A stretch of 64,000 nt of DNA from Nannochloris sp. 'desiccata' (lineage: Eukaryota > Chlorophyta > Trebouxiophyceae > Chlorellales > Chlorellaceae), in the NCBI GenBank assembly GCA_019044685.2, contig JAGTXX020000003.1, positions 1,577,917 through 1,641,916 of the forward strand. Direction: 5' to 3'. This document shows, one piece after another, positions 12,604-23,100 of the stretch. Numbering within the stretch: the stretch's first letter is position 1; every line of letters begins with the position of its first letter. The notes beneath the pieces are model-generated. The model saw nothing but the letters and a program-made list of their open reading frames with translations, was not told the origin of the DNA and did not search any database. A program made the translations under genes and the position numbers.

Positions 12604-12933
12604 GTTTATTTAGATGAAGGGTAAATTAATACAGCTATAAAGTATTAATTTGCATGGATCATTTAAAATCTACAGGTTTGCAAATGTGGTAAGAGGATGC
12701 TTCATTATTGTTTTATTGAGCCCTTTGGCTTTGGACAAACACATCAAATAAACAGTAAATTTTCCTCTCTTTAGAAGAGCTGAAAACATTTCATTTTATT
12801 TATAAACTTTAACTAACGTGCGACAAGCTATGTCAGCATAGGGACAAGGTCAACTTCTCCAAATTAGAGATTTGGTTATTCGTGATCACTTGGCAGTTAA
12901 AATAATAAAGGCAGCTAGCCTTGGATCCTCAAC
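12604..12933. promoter_or_regulatory. Divergent intergenic region between the coiled-coil gene and YIF1
   Basis: 330 bp, AT-rich, between two outward-reading genes, so it must hold both promoters. No specific TATA box or factor site could be assigned with confidence. Confidence 0.4.
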
Positions 12934-14116
12934 ATGGCCAACCAATATTCAAACTATGGCCAGCACCCATGGGCTGCACAACAACAAAATATACAGCAGC
13001 CTGGCTTCTTTGTTCCACAGGCAAGTAGAAGCTCATTCGTAATTTTGTTGTTAAGCGATCTGACCTGCGTATTCTGTTCAGACCTGCTTGCTTTATCGAA
13101 GCATACTAACTTACAATTGATGCAACTGAATCTTGCAGCAACCAGTGGGACATTCGCCCCATCACCCTACTGCTGCAGCCAGCAACCCAACTGCCTTTGG
13201 CGACGGCGGTTTTGCTGGAGCGGCAGACCCCTTTTTGAGTGGCATGGCTGGTAATGTGCTCCGCCAGCAAGGCCAGACATATTTGCAACGTAGTCAAGCC
13301 TTTATGCAATCTAAAATGGGCTTTCTTTCTGGAGGTCTTATGCAATATTTGTTTGCCGTCACACCAGAGTATGTGAGATCAAAACTGTTCTTGCTTGTAT
13401 TTCCATTCCTGAAGAAATATAATTATGTTAGAGTTCCAGAGCAGCTATCTGGTGGTCATAAATATCTCCCTCCTCGCCAAGATGTTAATGCACCAGATTT
13501 ATATATTCCCGTCATGGCCTTGTGGACATATTGCTTACTTGTCGGCATAGCACTGTTTGGCAGCGAGACGTTTAAACCGGAGATCTTATATAACACGGTG
13601 TCTACAGCTATTGGAGCCTGGGCTGTGCACACTGTGATGCTGAAAGTGGTGCTATGGATGCTTGGGATAGGATCAACGGCCGCATTGCTAGAGCTAGCAG
13701 CATATGCTGGCTATCCTTTTGTAGCTGCATGTATTATACTTGTAGCAAACTTGACATTAGGTAGTCTCGGATATCACGTTGTTTGGGCGTATGGAGGTCT
13801 CTGCATGGCTGTGTTTTTAGTTAGAACAATGAAGCGGGTTATCTTTTCTGAAAGCAGTCAATATAGTAAGTAGTCGTGTTTTTGCTTGTTAATTTCTTGT
13901 TCTTTTGACAGTTTGTTCAACTGCGATGATGAATGAAGGGAAGGGCTATCCGTGCATGTTGTTTCTACTGTATTCATTCTCCTTACTAATTAAAAATTCT
14001 ACTTTTTCTTTTCTGTTGCAGGTCACCAGGCAAGTCGGCACAATTATTTATTGTTGGGTCTGGCCACCTTCCAATTTCCCTTCTTGGCATGGCTGTCACG
14101 TGTACCGTCTTCATAA
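12934..14116 (+). CDS. YIF1: YIF1/Hrf1 family Golgi membrane protein
   Basis: Membrane partner of YIP1 in ER-Golgi vesicle traffic. Three exons: 12934-13020, 13139-13865 and 14022-14116, giving 302 aa. The N-terminal third is Gln/Pro/Gly-rich and cytosolic, as in the family. It is followed by the conserved soluble segment with the Tyr-Leu-Pro-Pro-Arg motif and Asp-Leu-Tyr-Ile-Pro before the membrane part, then about five hydrophobic segments. Intron 1 uses a GC donor (CAG|GCAAGT) with a TACTAAC branch-like site at 13104-13110 and a TTGCAG acceptor. Intron 2 is GT-AG and joins in phase 1. The third exon supplies the last membrane helix; without it the ORF ends early in intron sequence. Confidence 0.9.
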
Positions 14117-14458
14117 ACAGTAGATCAATTCATTTAACTGCGCTGCACTCAATTTTTAGATCCTGTAATTGAATTATTAAGATCTCGAAAGGTACCCTGC
14201 TTGGATGCACCTGCTATAATACCAGTAGCTACATTAAGCACTACAGTTCCGAGGGAAAGAGATTTTCATTTGCGGGGTTCAGCTCTTTCCCCCTTATCTT
14301 TTCTTTTCCACTTCGACAACCTACAAAAGACACATTTGTCCTATCGACGCCTCTTAGTCCGCTTTTATAGATATAAAAAGATGACTTATTAAATTGATTT
14401 CAATCTGTTGCACACAGTAATTGCTTGATCATCCTTTCCCTCCGAAAATAAATTAGAA
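14117..14458. other. Intergenic, no gene recognised
   Basis: 342 bp between the YIF1 stop and the next start, AT-rich at its right end. It serves as YIF1 3' region and promoter of the membrane-protein gene; no discrete site is identified. Confidence 0.4.
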
Positions 14459-15597
14459 ATGTCTGGCGCTTGTTTAACCAAGGAAGAGAAGGGCGTGGTT
14501 AGAAAAGCCTTTAAAAGGTATGGCAATTTCATGGCAGGAATCAAATTTGGTTTCGACAGTTGGTTTCTTGCTATAATTCTCACCCTTATCCTTTATTCGG
14601 ATGCAATATTTCAGGTACCACGCAGCACTGCAAGTGGATAATGATGCTCGAGTAATATTGCTTGGTGTAGTCATTTATGCAGTAGCTCTCCGGCCCGTTC
14701 TAGCAAAACCCGCTCCTGTTGGAGGGCTGTTTGTTGCATTCCAAGTATTTCTTCTTGGTCTGGCAACCCTTTGGCCATATGCATTGCGGTTATGGTCACA
14801 TGATTGGCTATTATGGTGGAGAGATGAGTTCTTTATGGGACAGTAAGTTACTATTCTAATGAGAGAGATTGACGTTTGTTATTGATTCCCTTGATTAATT
14901 TAAACATCTTGTCCCTATTTACAGTTGGCTACTACATCACATTCTTGGTCCGCGTATATTGGTTGGTGCTGGAGTTGATTTTAGGCGAAATCTGGTTTCA
15001 TCAAATCCTTTATTATTTTTCCTTGGCTTTTGGTTGAGTCGACCTACAATGTGGTTTTGCGGCAATATGGTAACTTATAGAATGAAATTCTACTTGTTCG
15101 TCATATTCCAGCCAATAATTTTAGCTCTGCATTGGCCTGAAGAGCGAAAAGCTTGCCGATCTTCTGCTTTAGAGTATCCCGAACTAACCATGGATTCTTT
15201 TGGGAGTCTTGCGGCAATATTTAGGGGATTGACACGCTCTTCTGCATGGTCACAAACGACCCCTTTTGATGATGCAATGTCAATGTGTTGCAAAGTGGAT
15301 GCTTTTTGTTCTGTAATGGTGGCTCTTGTTCTTCCTGGAGCTGTGATTTGGTATTTGGAGCGGCAGACGTGGCGAGAATTTGGCAGAGTCGATCCAGGAA
15401 TGTTGACTTGGGAAGGAGGGCCTGATGAACGTCAGATATTTTCAATACAGAAAAAAATACGCAAAGCCAGCAAAAATAGAGCTGATAAAGCTGTTTTTGA
15501 TGGACGTATCGTCGCCATTTCATATGTGATCGCAGCAACACTATGGCAGCTGTTGGATGCTCCAACGCCTTCCTTCTTTGTGAGATCTACATTATGA
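14459..15597 (+). CDS. Multi-pass membrane protein, family not recognised
   Basis: Three exons: 14459-14517, 14615-14842 and 14925-15597, giving 319 aa. Introns are GT-AG (GTATGG and GTAAGT donors). The frame closes across both junctions, in phase 2 each time. Exon 1 is short and charged. Exon 2 has two to three hydrophobic segments, and exon 3 opens with another and has further hydrophobic stretches around its middle and end. Tryptophans are frequent in the loops. A basic stretch of about 20 residues precedes the last hydrophobic segment. No catalytic motif is visible and I cannot name a family. Codon use and spacing resemble the flanking host genes, so I take it as a real single-copy gene. 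Confidence 0.7.
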
Positions 15598-16081
15598 ATT
15601 CTACGTAATTTGACTTATATGTAACAGACAAATGTGTCCCTATTTATGTATTTCTGTATGCTTATGAGCTACCTGTTGTTGACGTTGGCAAGGCGGGATC
15701 TTGTCTAAGGTAAGGTCTTCTTTAATTTCTTTTCAAACTTAGATGAATCTTTTATTTCCTAAAATAGATCACTTAAAAGGAAGGCTAAAAGGGGTTTGAC
15801 GGCAATGTTATTTTGCACAGTTCCTGTAAAAACAGGCGAGATGAGTATGAACAGCAGCTGTTGAATAGCGACTAGATTTGGCGTGGCTACCCTGTTTCTT
15901 CTTTTCATTTAATTGAACAATGCCGTGAGATTATATAATGCCAGGGCTCGTGTGAGCAGCAGCTTGTTTCCCAGGCATGTTGCAGTTTTAAATACTGTGA
16001 TTGTAGTGAATAACCTTGACAGACTATTCACACTAGTAGCCTCGCGGGGGTGTTCCCCGATAAAATGCCTCCGTTCCCATA
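15598..16081. other. Intergenic with possible unresolved 5' exon
   Basis: The gene that follows lacks an ATG and begins right after a TTTTCAG acceptor-like site, so an upstream exon probably lies here. Candidates could not be chosen. The 12-mer TGTTCCCCGATw occurs twice, at about 16048 and 16093. Confidence 0.35.
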
Positions 16082-17176
16082 TTGAATTTTCAGTGTTCCC
16101 CGATTAGATTTCCTATTGAAGTTGTTGATAGCAAAGGCAGAGAGAAGTATAATAATCAGGAAGTTAAGCTGTTGTCCTCAGTTGAGTTCATCCTTATGGG
16201 TGGTAACATCTTAACGGAAGAAGCTACTATGCAGAAAATTGCTGATATTGGAGAGAGAGTAAGAATTTGGGTGAAGGAGATAGTGTCTTTTGAGGAGTTG
16301 TCTAAGCCCAAGTACTGCAAGCCAAAGAAAACAAAAGCTCCGGAGGGCTTACGTCGCAGTAAAGATGATGGCATGGAAAAGTACATGGCTGAGAAGGATG
16401 CGGAGACAGGAACATTAGAGGCGCCCATCAACGGTGTGGAGCTGCAAACCTCCATGGAGGAGAACAAAACAAAGAAAGCAATTTCTTCTCCCTTTTGCTC
16501 TGCACTTGAGCGTATGGAAGACCAGTCACCTGCTGTGTCGAACTGTAGTGATGGCGAGGCAGCTGAAGAAGAGTGGCTGGCGTTACCCGACAATTTCGTC
16601 GTCAAGTTTGACAAGCCCGGTCTTTCGAAGTTGTACGACAGAATGCACCACTGCGAGTTCCTCCTCGAATACGGTGACGTCGAATCTGGAGAGTTTAATC
16701 CAGGTGACCCCCTTGTCTTGTTTGGGGGTTTATTGCCTGATGGATCCTCTGGAGCTAGCGTGAATAACATGTTGGGTGAGGTGGTAGCGGTGGTGCTCTT
16801 GAAACGTGGCTTGGACCCGCGTGCCGGTTACAAGCAACCAGTTGAAGTTGTCGTAGATGAAGTCAACCCGAAGGTTGCATCTGAAGGCAAAATCTTCAGG
16901 TTACCAAAGCAAACGGCAGCTGGTACACGATTAATTATAAGCCCAGGAGAGTGGAGGAAGGGAGTGGAGATGAGCGTGCCGGTGGCTGCACTTTTCCCCT
17001 TTGACAAGGCACGAATAGCACCGGTGGAAATTACGTACGCCTGGGAGCATATTCCGAGCGGAGATGCTGCAGGTGAAGGTAGGAGAGGGATGGCTGGGAA
17101 CAGAAAGAAAGGGAAGAAAGAACTGGCGGTAGAAGATGCTTCTAAGAAGGCAAGCAAGAGAGCCAAAAGGAATTAA
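16082..17176 (+). CDS. Unrecognised protein with Lys-rich, probably nuclear, C-terminal tail; 5' end unresolved
   Basis: Open for 364 codons but with no initiating ATG near its beginning. A TTTTCAG at 16087-16093 looks like a 3' splice site, so this is probably the last exon. The N-terminal 80 residues are folded-looking. An acidic, Ser-rich linker follows (about 100-165), then a beta-rich block with Pro-Gly turns (about 180-320). The last 40 residues are highly basic with Lys-Lys and Lys-Arg clusters, a likely nuclear localisation signal. No domain is recognised. The stop lies only 45 bp before the LTR of gypsy B1, so the insertion may have replaced the native 3' UTR and poly(A) signal. Confidence 0.6.
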   Translation: MNFQCSPIRFPIEVVDSKGREKYNNQEVKLLSSVEFILMGGNILTEEATMQKIADIGERVRIWVKEIVSFEELSKPKYCKPKKTKAPEGLRRSKDDGMEKYMAEKDAETGTLEAPINGVELQTSMEENKTKKAISSPFCSALERMEDQSPAVSNCSDGEAAEEEWLALPDNFVVKFDKPGLSKLYDRMHHCEFLLEYGDVESGEFNPGDPLVLFGGLLPDGSSGASVNNMLGEVVAVVLLKRGLDPRAGYKQPVEVVVDEVNPKVASEGKIFRLPKQTAAGTRLIISPGEWRKGVEMSVPVAALFPFDKARIAPVEITYAWEHIPSGDAAGEGRRGMAGNRKKGKKELAVEDASKKASKRAKRN

Positions 17177-17221
17177 AAGATGGTGAAGAGGCCATGGGAA
17201 GGATCCGGAATTATAGTGTAC

Positions 17222-17593
17222 TGTAGAACTATGCCTAACTGGGTGGAAGGCTAAGTTCTTAGGAACAAGATGTTCGATCGAATGCGCACAGTGGAGTCAC
17301 AACTACACTGTCTTATAACCTCTAATTAGAGGTCTATAGGGTATCTAGAAGTATCAGGTGTACCTGGTTACACGAATCAAGAGTTAATCATAATTAAGAA
17401 TGTGGAAAAGAGCGATGGAGAGCTATTTAGGAATTGAGTATGTAGCTTCTCAAGCTATAACGTTATAGGGCACGCAGCCATAACGAGAGTGACTGTGTCA
17501 GACTGAGTCTGGCAGAGAATAGCTGTCCAGAGCGACGGAAGAAAGAAAAGAGACCAAAATAGAAAAAGGCAAAATAAGGCGCAAAGTGCTACA
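17222..17593 (-). repeat. LTR of gypsy B1
   Basis: TG...CA-bounded, 372 bp. It matches the 359-bp LTRs of B2 but carries a 13-bp insertion near 17323-17335 and a few substitutions. It is followed inward by the PPT, AAGGAGGGGATAA on the minus strand. Confidence 0.9.
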
Positions 17594-17762
17594 TTATCCC
17601 CTCCTTAAGAAAAGAGCCACGTCCTCGCTGGCTCAGAACAATGTAAGCAGACAAAGGAATCAAGGGGAAAGCAAAACAAAAGACAATCAGCAAAATGAAA
17701 ATATAAATAGACAAATCTGAAAATTTCTTAACCACGGGGAAAAAATCACATAGACAATAAAA

Positions 17763-18551
17763 TTACTTCTTTTTAGTAGGTTCCTTGATATTCTTCTTCT
17801 TTTTAGAATTAACAGTAGGCCAAGGTGGTAGCGTAGCTTCTCCACGTTTGAGTGGGTGTGCAGCATCATATTCATCAATTAAATCTTTAATGCCGAGTAG
17901 TTGGCGGCGGGGTTCCCAAGTAGCTTCTTCAAGAGAGTAACCAAGCCAAGCTACATGATAAAACCATTCAGGGCGAGATTTACCAACAATAGTATCCCAT
18001 TTACGACCAAATACATAATCGACAAGGTAGATTCCATCACCACGTGCATAACCAATCGGTGGCAGTTCCACAGTAACGCGTTCACCAAATTCTTCAGGAG
18101 ACTCTACAAAGGGATGTAAGAGTTTGACATGGAAGGTAGCATGAATTTGCATCTCATTAGGGAGTGTAAGTTTATACGTAACGGGAGACAGCACTTTAGA
18201 TATCGTGAAGGGACCAATACGTCTTTCTTGCAGCTTGCGAGAAGGACCGGGCAGCTTCAAATTTTCTGTAGACAGGTAAACACGATCTCCAACTTTAAAC
18301 TCAACATGCCTTCTAGATTTATTTGCATATTCACGCTGACGTTCACGAGCACGCTCCAAATGTTGTTTAGCTTCAGTTAAAGCAGTAGCGACAGTGTGAG
18401 CCAAGGTATCAGGATTGACAGCAGCAGCAGAAGTAGGATTGAGAGCAGCACCAGGGACAAAAGGATGAGTACCATGATTCAAGAAGTACGGAGTAAACTT
18501 ATGCGAAGCTTGACGAGAATTATTATAAGCCAATTCCAGATAAGGTAACAA
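17763..18551 (-). pseudogene. B1 integrase C-terminal part and chromodomain
   Basis: Near-identical to the 3' end of the B2 integrase ORF (36191 to about 36976). It encodes the Gly-Asp-Arg-Val-Tyr-Leu element of the integrase C-terminal domain, then the chromodomain core with Trp-Leu-Gly-Tyr and Thr-Trp-Glu-Pro, and a Lys-rich tail. Truncated at 18551, where the LINE begins; the N-terminal continuation is at 27355-27914. Confidence 0.85.
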
Positions 18552-18967
18552 AAAAATTGGAAAAATAAGCATATGGAAAAAAAGAGAAAAAGATGGAGTA
18601 ATTTGGATCTGCGGCAAGAAGACGGAGCAAGCGGTGGCACAGTTTTTCTGTTGCTGCTATGTAGCTCCGGATAACTGTACAGGACGTCCAAAAAATGAAG
18701 AAGAATGGTTTAGCAAGCTCGAAAAAGAAATATCTGAAGCTAAAGATTTAGGAGAAGTGCTGGTGGCTGGTGATTTTAATGCCCGCATCGGTGCTGCATC
18801 TGAATTTAACCGCCTCGATGTTGATGGTTCTAACGCTGACGCTGAAGTTGATACCACAATCATGGAAAATGATTTATCAAACACATCTGATCTAAGATTT
18901 AGTGTAGATGGTACAGTTTCCTCTAGAGGTGGTATTCTGCTTGATATGTGCGAGATGACTGGGTTAC
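18552..18967 (+). pseudogene. LINE3 APE-type endonuclease fragment
   Basis: Encodes the middle of the apurinic-like endonuclease domain, including the catalytic Gly-Asp-Phe-Asn-Ala motif near 18769-18786. The part before it is lost by 5' truncation. The part after it resumes at 24112, beyond gypsy A1, in the same frame. Confidence 0.8.
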
Positions 18968-19126
18968 TGTCACAGACTGACTCACTCCTTTCTTCCTTGA
19001 GATTCCTTTAGATTCTCTTCTTGAATCCGATGCTGTTGATTGCTGAACACTCTTTAATTGTTATCTAAAAGTGCTGTAACGTTGATTTGCTGAATAGAAA
19101 GTTGCTAGAAGAGTTAAACTCTAACA
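18968..19126 (+). repeat. 5' LTR of gypsy A1
   Basis: 159 bp, TGTCACAG...CTCTAACA; identical to 23948-24106. Very short for a gypsy LTR. Confidence 0.95.
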
Positions 19127-19210
19127 CTGGTTTCAGCTTTGGATTTTGGAAGCCCATCTAATCATAAAAATTCCAAAATTTAGAACTGACCTTGTTGGCC
19201 CTGTTGTTGT

Positions 19211-20161
19211 ATGCCTGTACTCCGCAACGGAAGACAAATAGGTATTATGAGTCAAGCTGATGAAGGAGAGGCTGGCGCAAGCCAGCAGACCGCTGTGATC
19301 TTGAGTCCATTGGACGAGTTTAAAATGAAGAACGAAGTTGCGAAGCAACTGCGGGCTGGAGGAGCCTTTAATGGTGATCGAAGTAAGACCAAAGGTTTCG
19401 TAGAAAGAGTAGAGCGTATGTTTGGGGGTAGTGTTGGTGATTATCTCTCCCCCAAGTTGCGAGCTGAGGCTGTGGTCGAGTCTTTCGGCCCCGAGGTAGA
19501 GAAGTCCTTTGGCCTCGTTCGTACTGCTGAGTTGCTGAGTTCTTGGGATAATGTGAAAGAATGGATTCAATCGAATTACGGTGATCCCAATAACCCTCGT
19601 CTGGAAGCCGTCCGAGTGCTGAAAAAGATTTCTTTTGTCGGCCGCTCGGTGCCCAAAGAAACCGAAAGACTTGCTGAAGCGTTCAAAGAGTTGGGCATGG
19701 ATCCTAAAACAGCAGCTTTGTTCTATGTGGATGCTATGAGCGAAGAATCAGTTTTTGATTTCATGTCACAGTATGGCCGCGTGTTTGAGAATTGGGACTT
19801 CCAAGAACTGGTTGCGACAGTGAATCCCATGGCTGAGAAATTCAACCAGAAGGCGAAACAAGCTAGGGGAGGTCCTACTGATAAGCCCGCTTATACTCCT
19901 AAACCCCCGACCAAAAGGAGCGGTGGTGGGTTTAATTATGCTGCTATGCTGGAATCACTGAGTGCTGTGAAATGGCTGACTGGCGATTACAAGCCTGCAA
20001 ATGTTGAGGCATTGAAAGCTAAGCTGGACGACACGAACCCAGATAGCGAAAAGTTGAGAGCTTTTATACGCCACCATAACTTGTGCTTCATATGTCGTCA
20101 ATCTAATCATAGGTCTACCCACTGCCCCAACAAGAATTCTGGTGGGGCAGGTCGCCAATGA
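19211..20161 (+). CDS. gag: Gypsy A1 gag (capsid/nucleocapsid)
   Basis: 316 residues. The middle is the helical capsid-like region of Ty3/gypsy gag. The C-terminus has one zinc knuckle, CFICRQSNHRSTHC, of the form C-x2-C-x4-H-x4-C. It forms the particle that packages element RNA in the cytoplasm. The stop overlaps the pol start as ATGA (20158-20161), with pol in the -1 frame. No canonical slippery heptamer precedes the stop, unlike the other gypsy families here, so pol could be made by termination-reinitiation; that is an inference from sequence layout. Confidence 0.92.
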   Translation: MPVLRNGRQIGIMSQADEGEAGASQQTAVILSPLDEFKMKNEVAKQLRAGGAFNGDRSKTKGFVERVERMFGGSVGDYLSPKLRAEAVVESFGPEVEKSFGLVRTAELLSSWDNVKEWIQSNYGDPNNPRLEAVRVLKKISFVGRSVPKETERLAEAFKELGMDPKTAALFYVDAMSEESVFDFMSQYGRVFENWDFQELVATVNPMAEKFNQKAKQARGGPTDKPAYTPKPPTKRSGGGFNYAAMLESLSAVKWLTGDYKPANVEALKAKLDDTNPDSEKLRAFIRHHNLCFICRQSNHRSTHCPNKNSGGAGRQ

Positions 20162-23100
20162 GCGCTGCTGTTCCGCTTTACAGCGCAGCCAGCAGGCGTT
20201 GTGAAGTGACTTGGAGTTGGTTTTCCGAAGCCAACCAAGCTGGGCTGGATCTAAAAATGGATCAAAAGATGGAGTTTAATACGCAACTGAATGTGTCGGA
20301 ATTAAATACTTATTCCGTTGTTGCTGAGCCAACAGTCGGCTGGAGTTCTGAGCCAACTTTTGCCGCGGTGAAGGACGATGCTGTTCCGCTGACCACTGTT
20401 TATAATGCTGTGCTGAATAAGAAGAATGTTCGTGTTCTTATTGATAATGGATCAAGTTTCAATATTGTCTCTGAGTCTTTTGTCAGAAAGAACGAATGGC
20501 AAACGAACGCTGCTGCTGCTGTAAATGTCACTCTAGCTGATGGCCGTCGCCACAGCGGTGACCGAGTGTTGAGAAATTCTAAGTTGAAGTTGGGCTGTGT
20601 TAGTGATACGCTGAATCTACGAGTCTACCCCGTGCAAAACTATGATGTCATTCTAGGGGTACCGTGGTTGATTAAAATGAAGGCTAATATCGACTTTAGC
20701 TCAGGTGATTTAGTCGTGCTGAAAAATGGTAGAGTGAAGAAAATTAAATCGGCAACTACCGTCGCTAAAGAAAGTAATGCTGGGCGCCGCCCAGACTGGC
20801 TGCTGAGTAAGAAAAGTTTTAAAAAGCTTCTGAAACGTACTGATGAGCTGGAAAGGCACAATACACACTCTGTGTGTTATATGATTGAAGGAGAACATAT
20901 AGAGGGACTGCTGCTTGCTGAGAAGGATTTAGGGTTTTCTATGCAAACCCCAAATAGACCTGCTGGTGTTGCTGTTACTGCTGACAACTACGCTACCGCT
21001 ACTACTGCTGATAATGATGTGTCTAAGAAGATAGAAAGACTTCTTTCTGATTATGCTGATCTATTCCCTACTAGTTCCCCTGGGCTGCCACCTGAAAGAG
21101 GTATTGTGCATGAAATTAAGCTGAAGCAAGGCACAGCGCCTGTGCATCGAACGCCTTATCGAATGTCAGTAGCTCAAGAAGATGAGCTCCGTAAACGGCT
21201 GAAGGAGCTTCTGGACTTAGGTTTGATCCGTCATTCTAAGTCGCCTTGGGCTTCCCCTGTGTTGTTTGTGCCTAAGAAAGATGGTTCTCTACGCTTTTGT
21301 GTTGATTACCGAGGTTTGAATAAAGTCACTGTCCGAGACGAGCATTCTCTGCCAATAGTTGAAGATCAGATCCGCAGATTGACTGGTGCTAAAGTGTTTT
21401 CTAAAGTTGATTGTTTTAATGGTTTCTACCAAATTGCTATGGCTGCTGCTGATGTTGAGAAGACAGCGTTTACTACACCCTATGGCCTCTTCGAATTTTT
21501 AGTAATGCCGTTCGGTCTAAACAACGCTCCCGCTACTTTTAGTAGGCTGATGATGAATATCTTTCAAGATTATATCAATGATTTCGTGCTGGTGTATATG
21601 GATGATATCTTAATCTTTTCTAAGGATGAAGCAGAGCATGAAACACATCTTAAGCTGGTGCTGGATAGGTTGAGAGAAAAAGGTTTAGTGGCTAAAAAGT
21701 CAAAATGTTCTTTCTTTAAAACTGATATTGACTATTTGGGCTTTGTAGTCTCTGCTGATGGTGTTAAGATGGCTGCTGATAAAGTTCAAGCTGTTTTAGA
21801 GTGGCCTACGCCCTCAAATGCTAGTGAAGTACGTGGTTTCCTTGGATTGTCTGGGTTTTACAGAAACTTTATCAGGAACTACGCTCACATCGTTGCTCCG
21901 CTGAATGAGTTGACTAAGAAGAATATGGTGTACATCTGGACACCCCTGCATGCTAAACGTTTTGATGAGTTAAAACGAGCTGTTACTACCGCTCCTGTAC
22001 TTCAAGTATACGATCCCACCCAGCAATGTGTTGTCTGCACTGATGCATCAAACATTGCTGTCGGTGCCGTTTTGATGCAGGCTGCTAGTGATGGTTCAGG
22101 TGCTGCGCCGAAGCCTGTCGCTTTCTTTTCTAGGAAGTTACGTGGTGCTGAGTTGAATTATGATGCTAGAACTAAAGAATTCTTAGCGATCAAGCTGACT
22201 GCTCACAAATGGAGACACTATTTGAATAATGGTGAAACACCAATATTTTTCACCGACCACGAAAGTTTACAGTACCTAAATACTAGCACTGAGTTGAGTC
22301 CTAAATTTATGCGCTGGTTTAGTAGTATCACTAGTTGGCTTGGTGGTCCACCTACTATCCGTTACAAGCCTGGAAAATTAAATGTTGTAGCAGATGCATT
22401 GAGCCGTCGCCCCGATCATTCACACTGTTTGTACGCTTTGTCGCTGGTTGTGCCAGCCGATGAATTGATGCAGCAGATCAGAGATGGGTTAAAGGTTGAT
22501 GAATTTGCTTTAGCTGAAGCTGAGAAGATTGCTAATAAGATAGATTCCAAATATTTTTTGGAAAATGAGTTGCTGTATCGTTTTGTAAATAACCGCCTGC
22601 AGCTATATGTGCCAAAGGTTGGAAATTTACGCGAATTAATTATTTCTGAGATGCATGATCTACCTATAGTTGGACACCAAGGTTGGAATCGCACCTTGCG
22701 TCGCATTATAGATCAATTTGGGTGGCCTGGTATCTCTAAAGATGTCCAAGCATACGTTGACGGCTGTAGCCAATGTGGGAGAAGCAAGCCCCGCTCCCGC
22801 TTCCCCGCTGGCTTGTTGCAACCGCTGGAGCTCCCCAATGAGCCTTGGGAGTCTGTTTCTATGGATTTTATTGTCAAGCTACCTAAAACCAAGGAAGGTT
22901 TTGATGCTGTTATGGTTGTTGTTGATAGATTTTCTAAATATGTAGAATTTATTCCTACTTTTACTACTGCTACTGCAGAGGAAACTGCATTTTTATTTTT
23001 CAAAGAAATTTTGTGCCGCTACGGCTGTCCTGCTTCTATTGTTTCTGATCGAGATTCTAAGTTTATTTCTTCTTTCTGGCAATCACTTTGGTCCTCTGTG

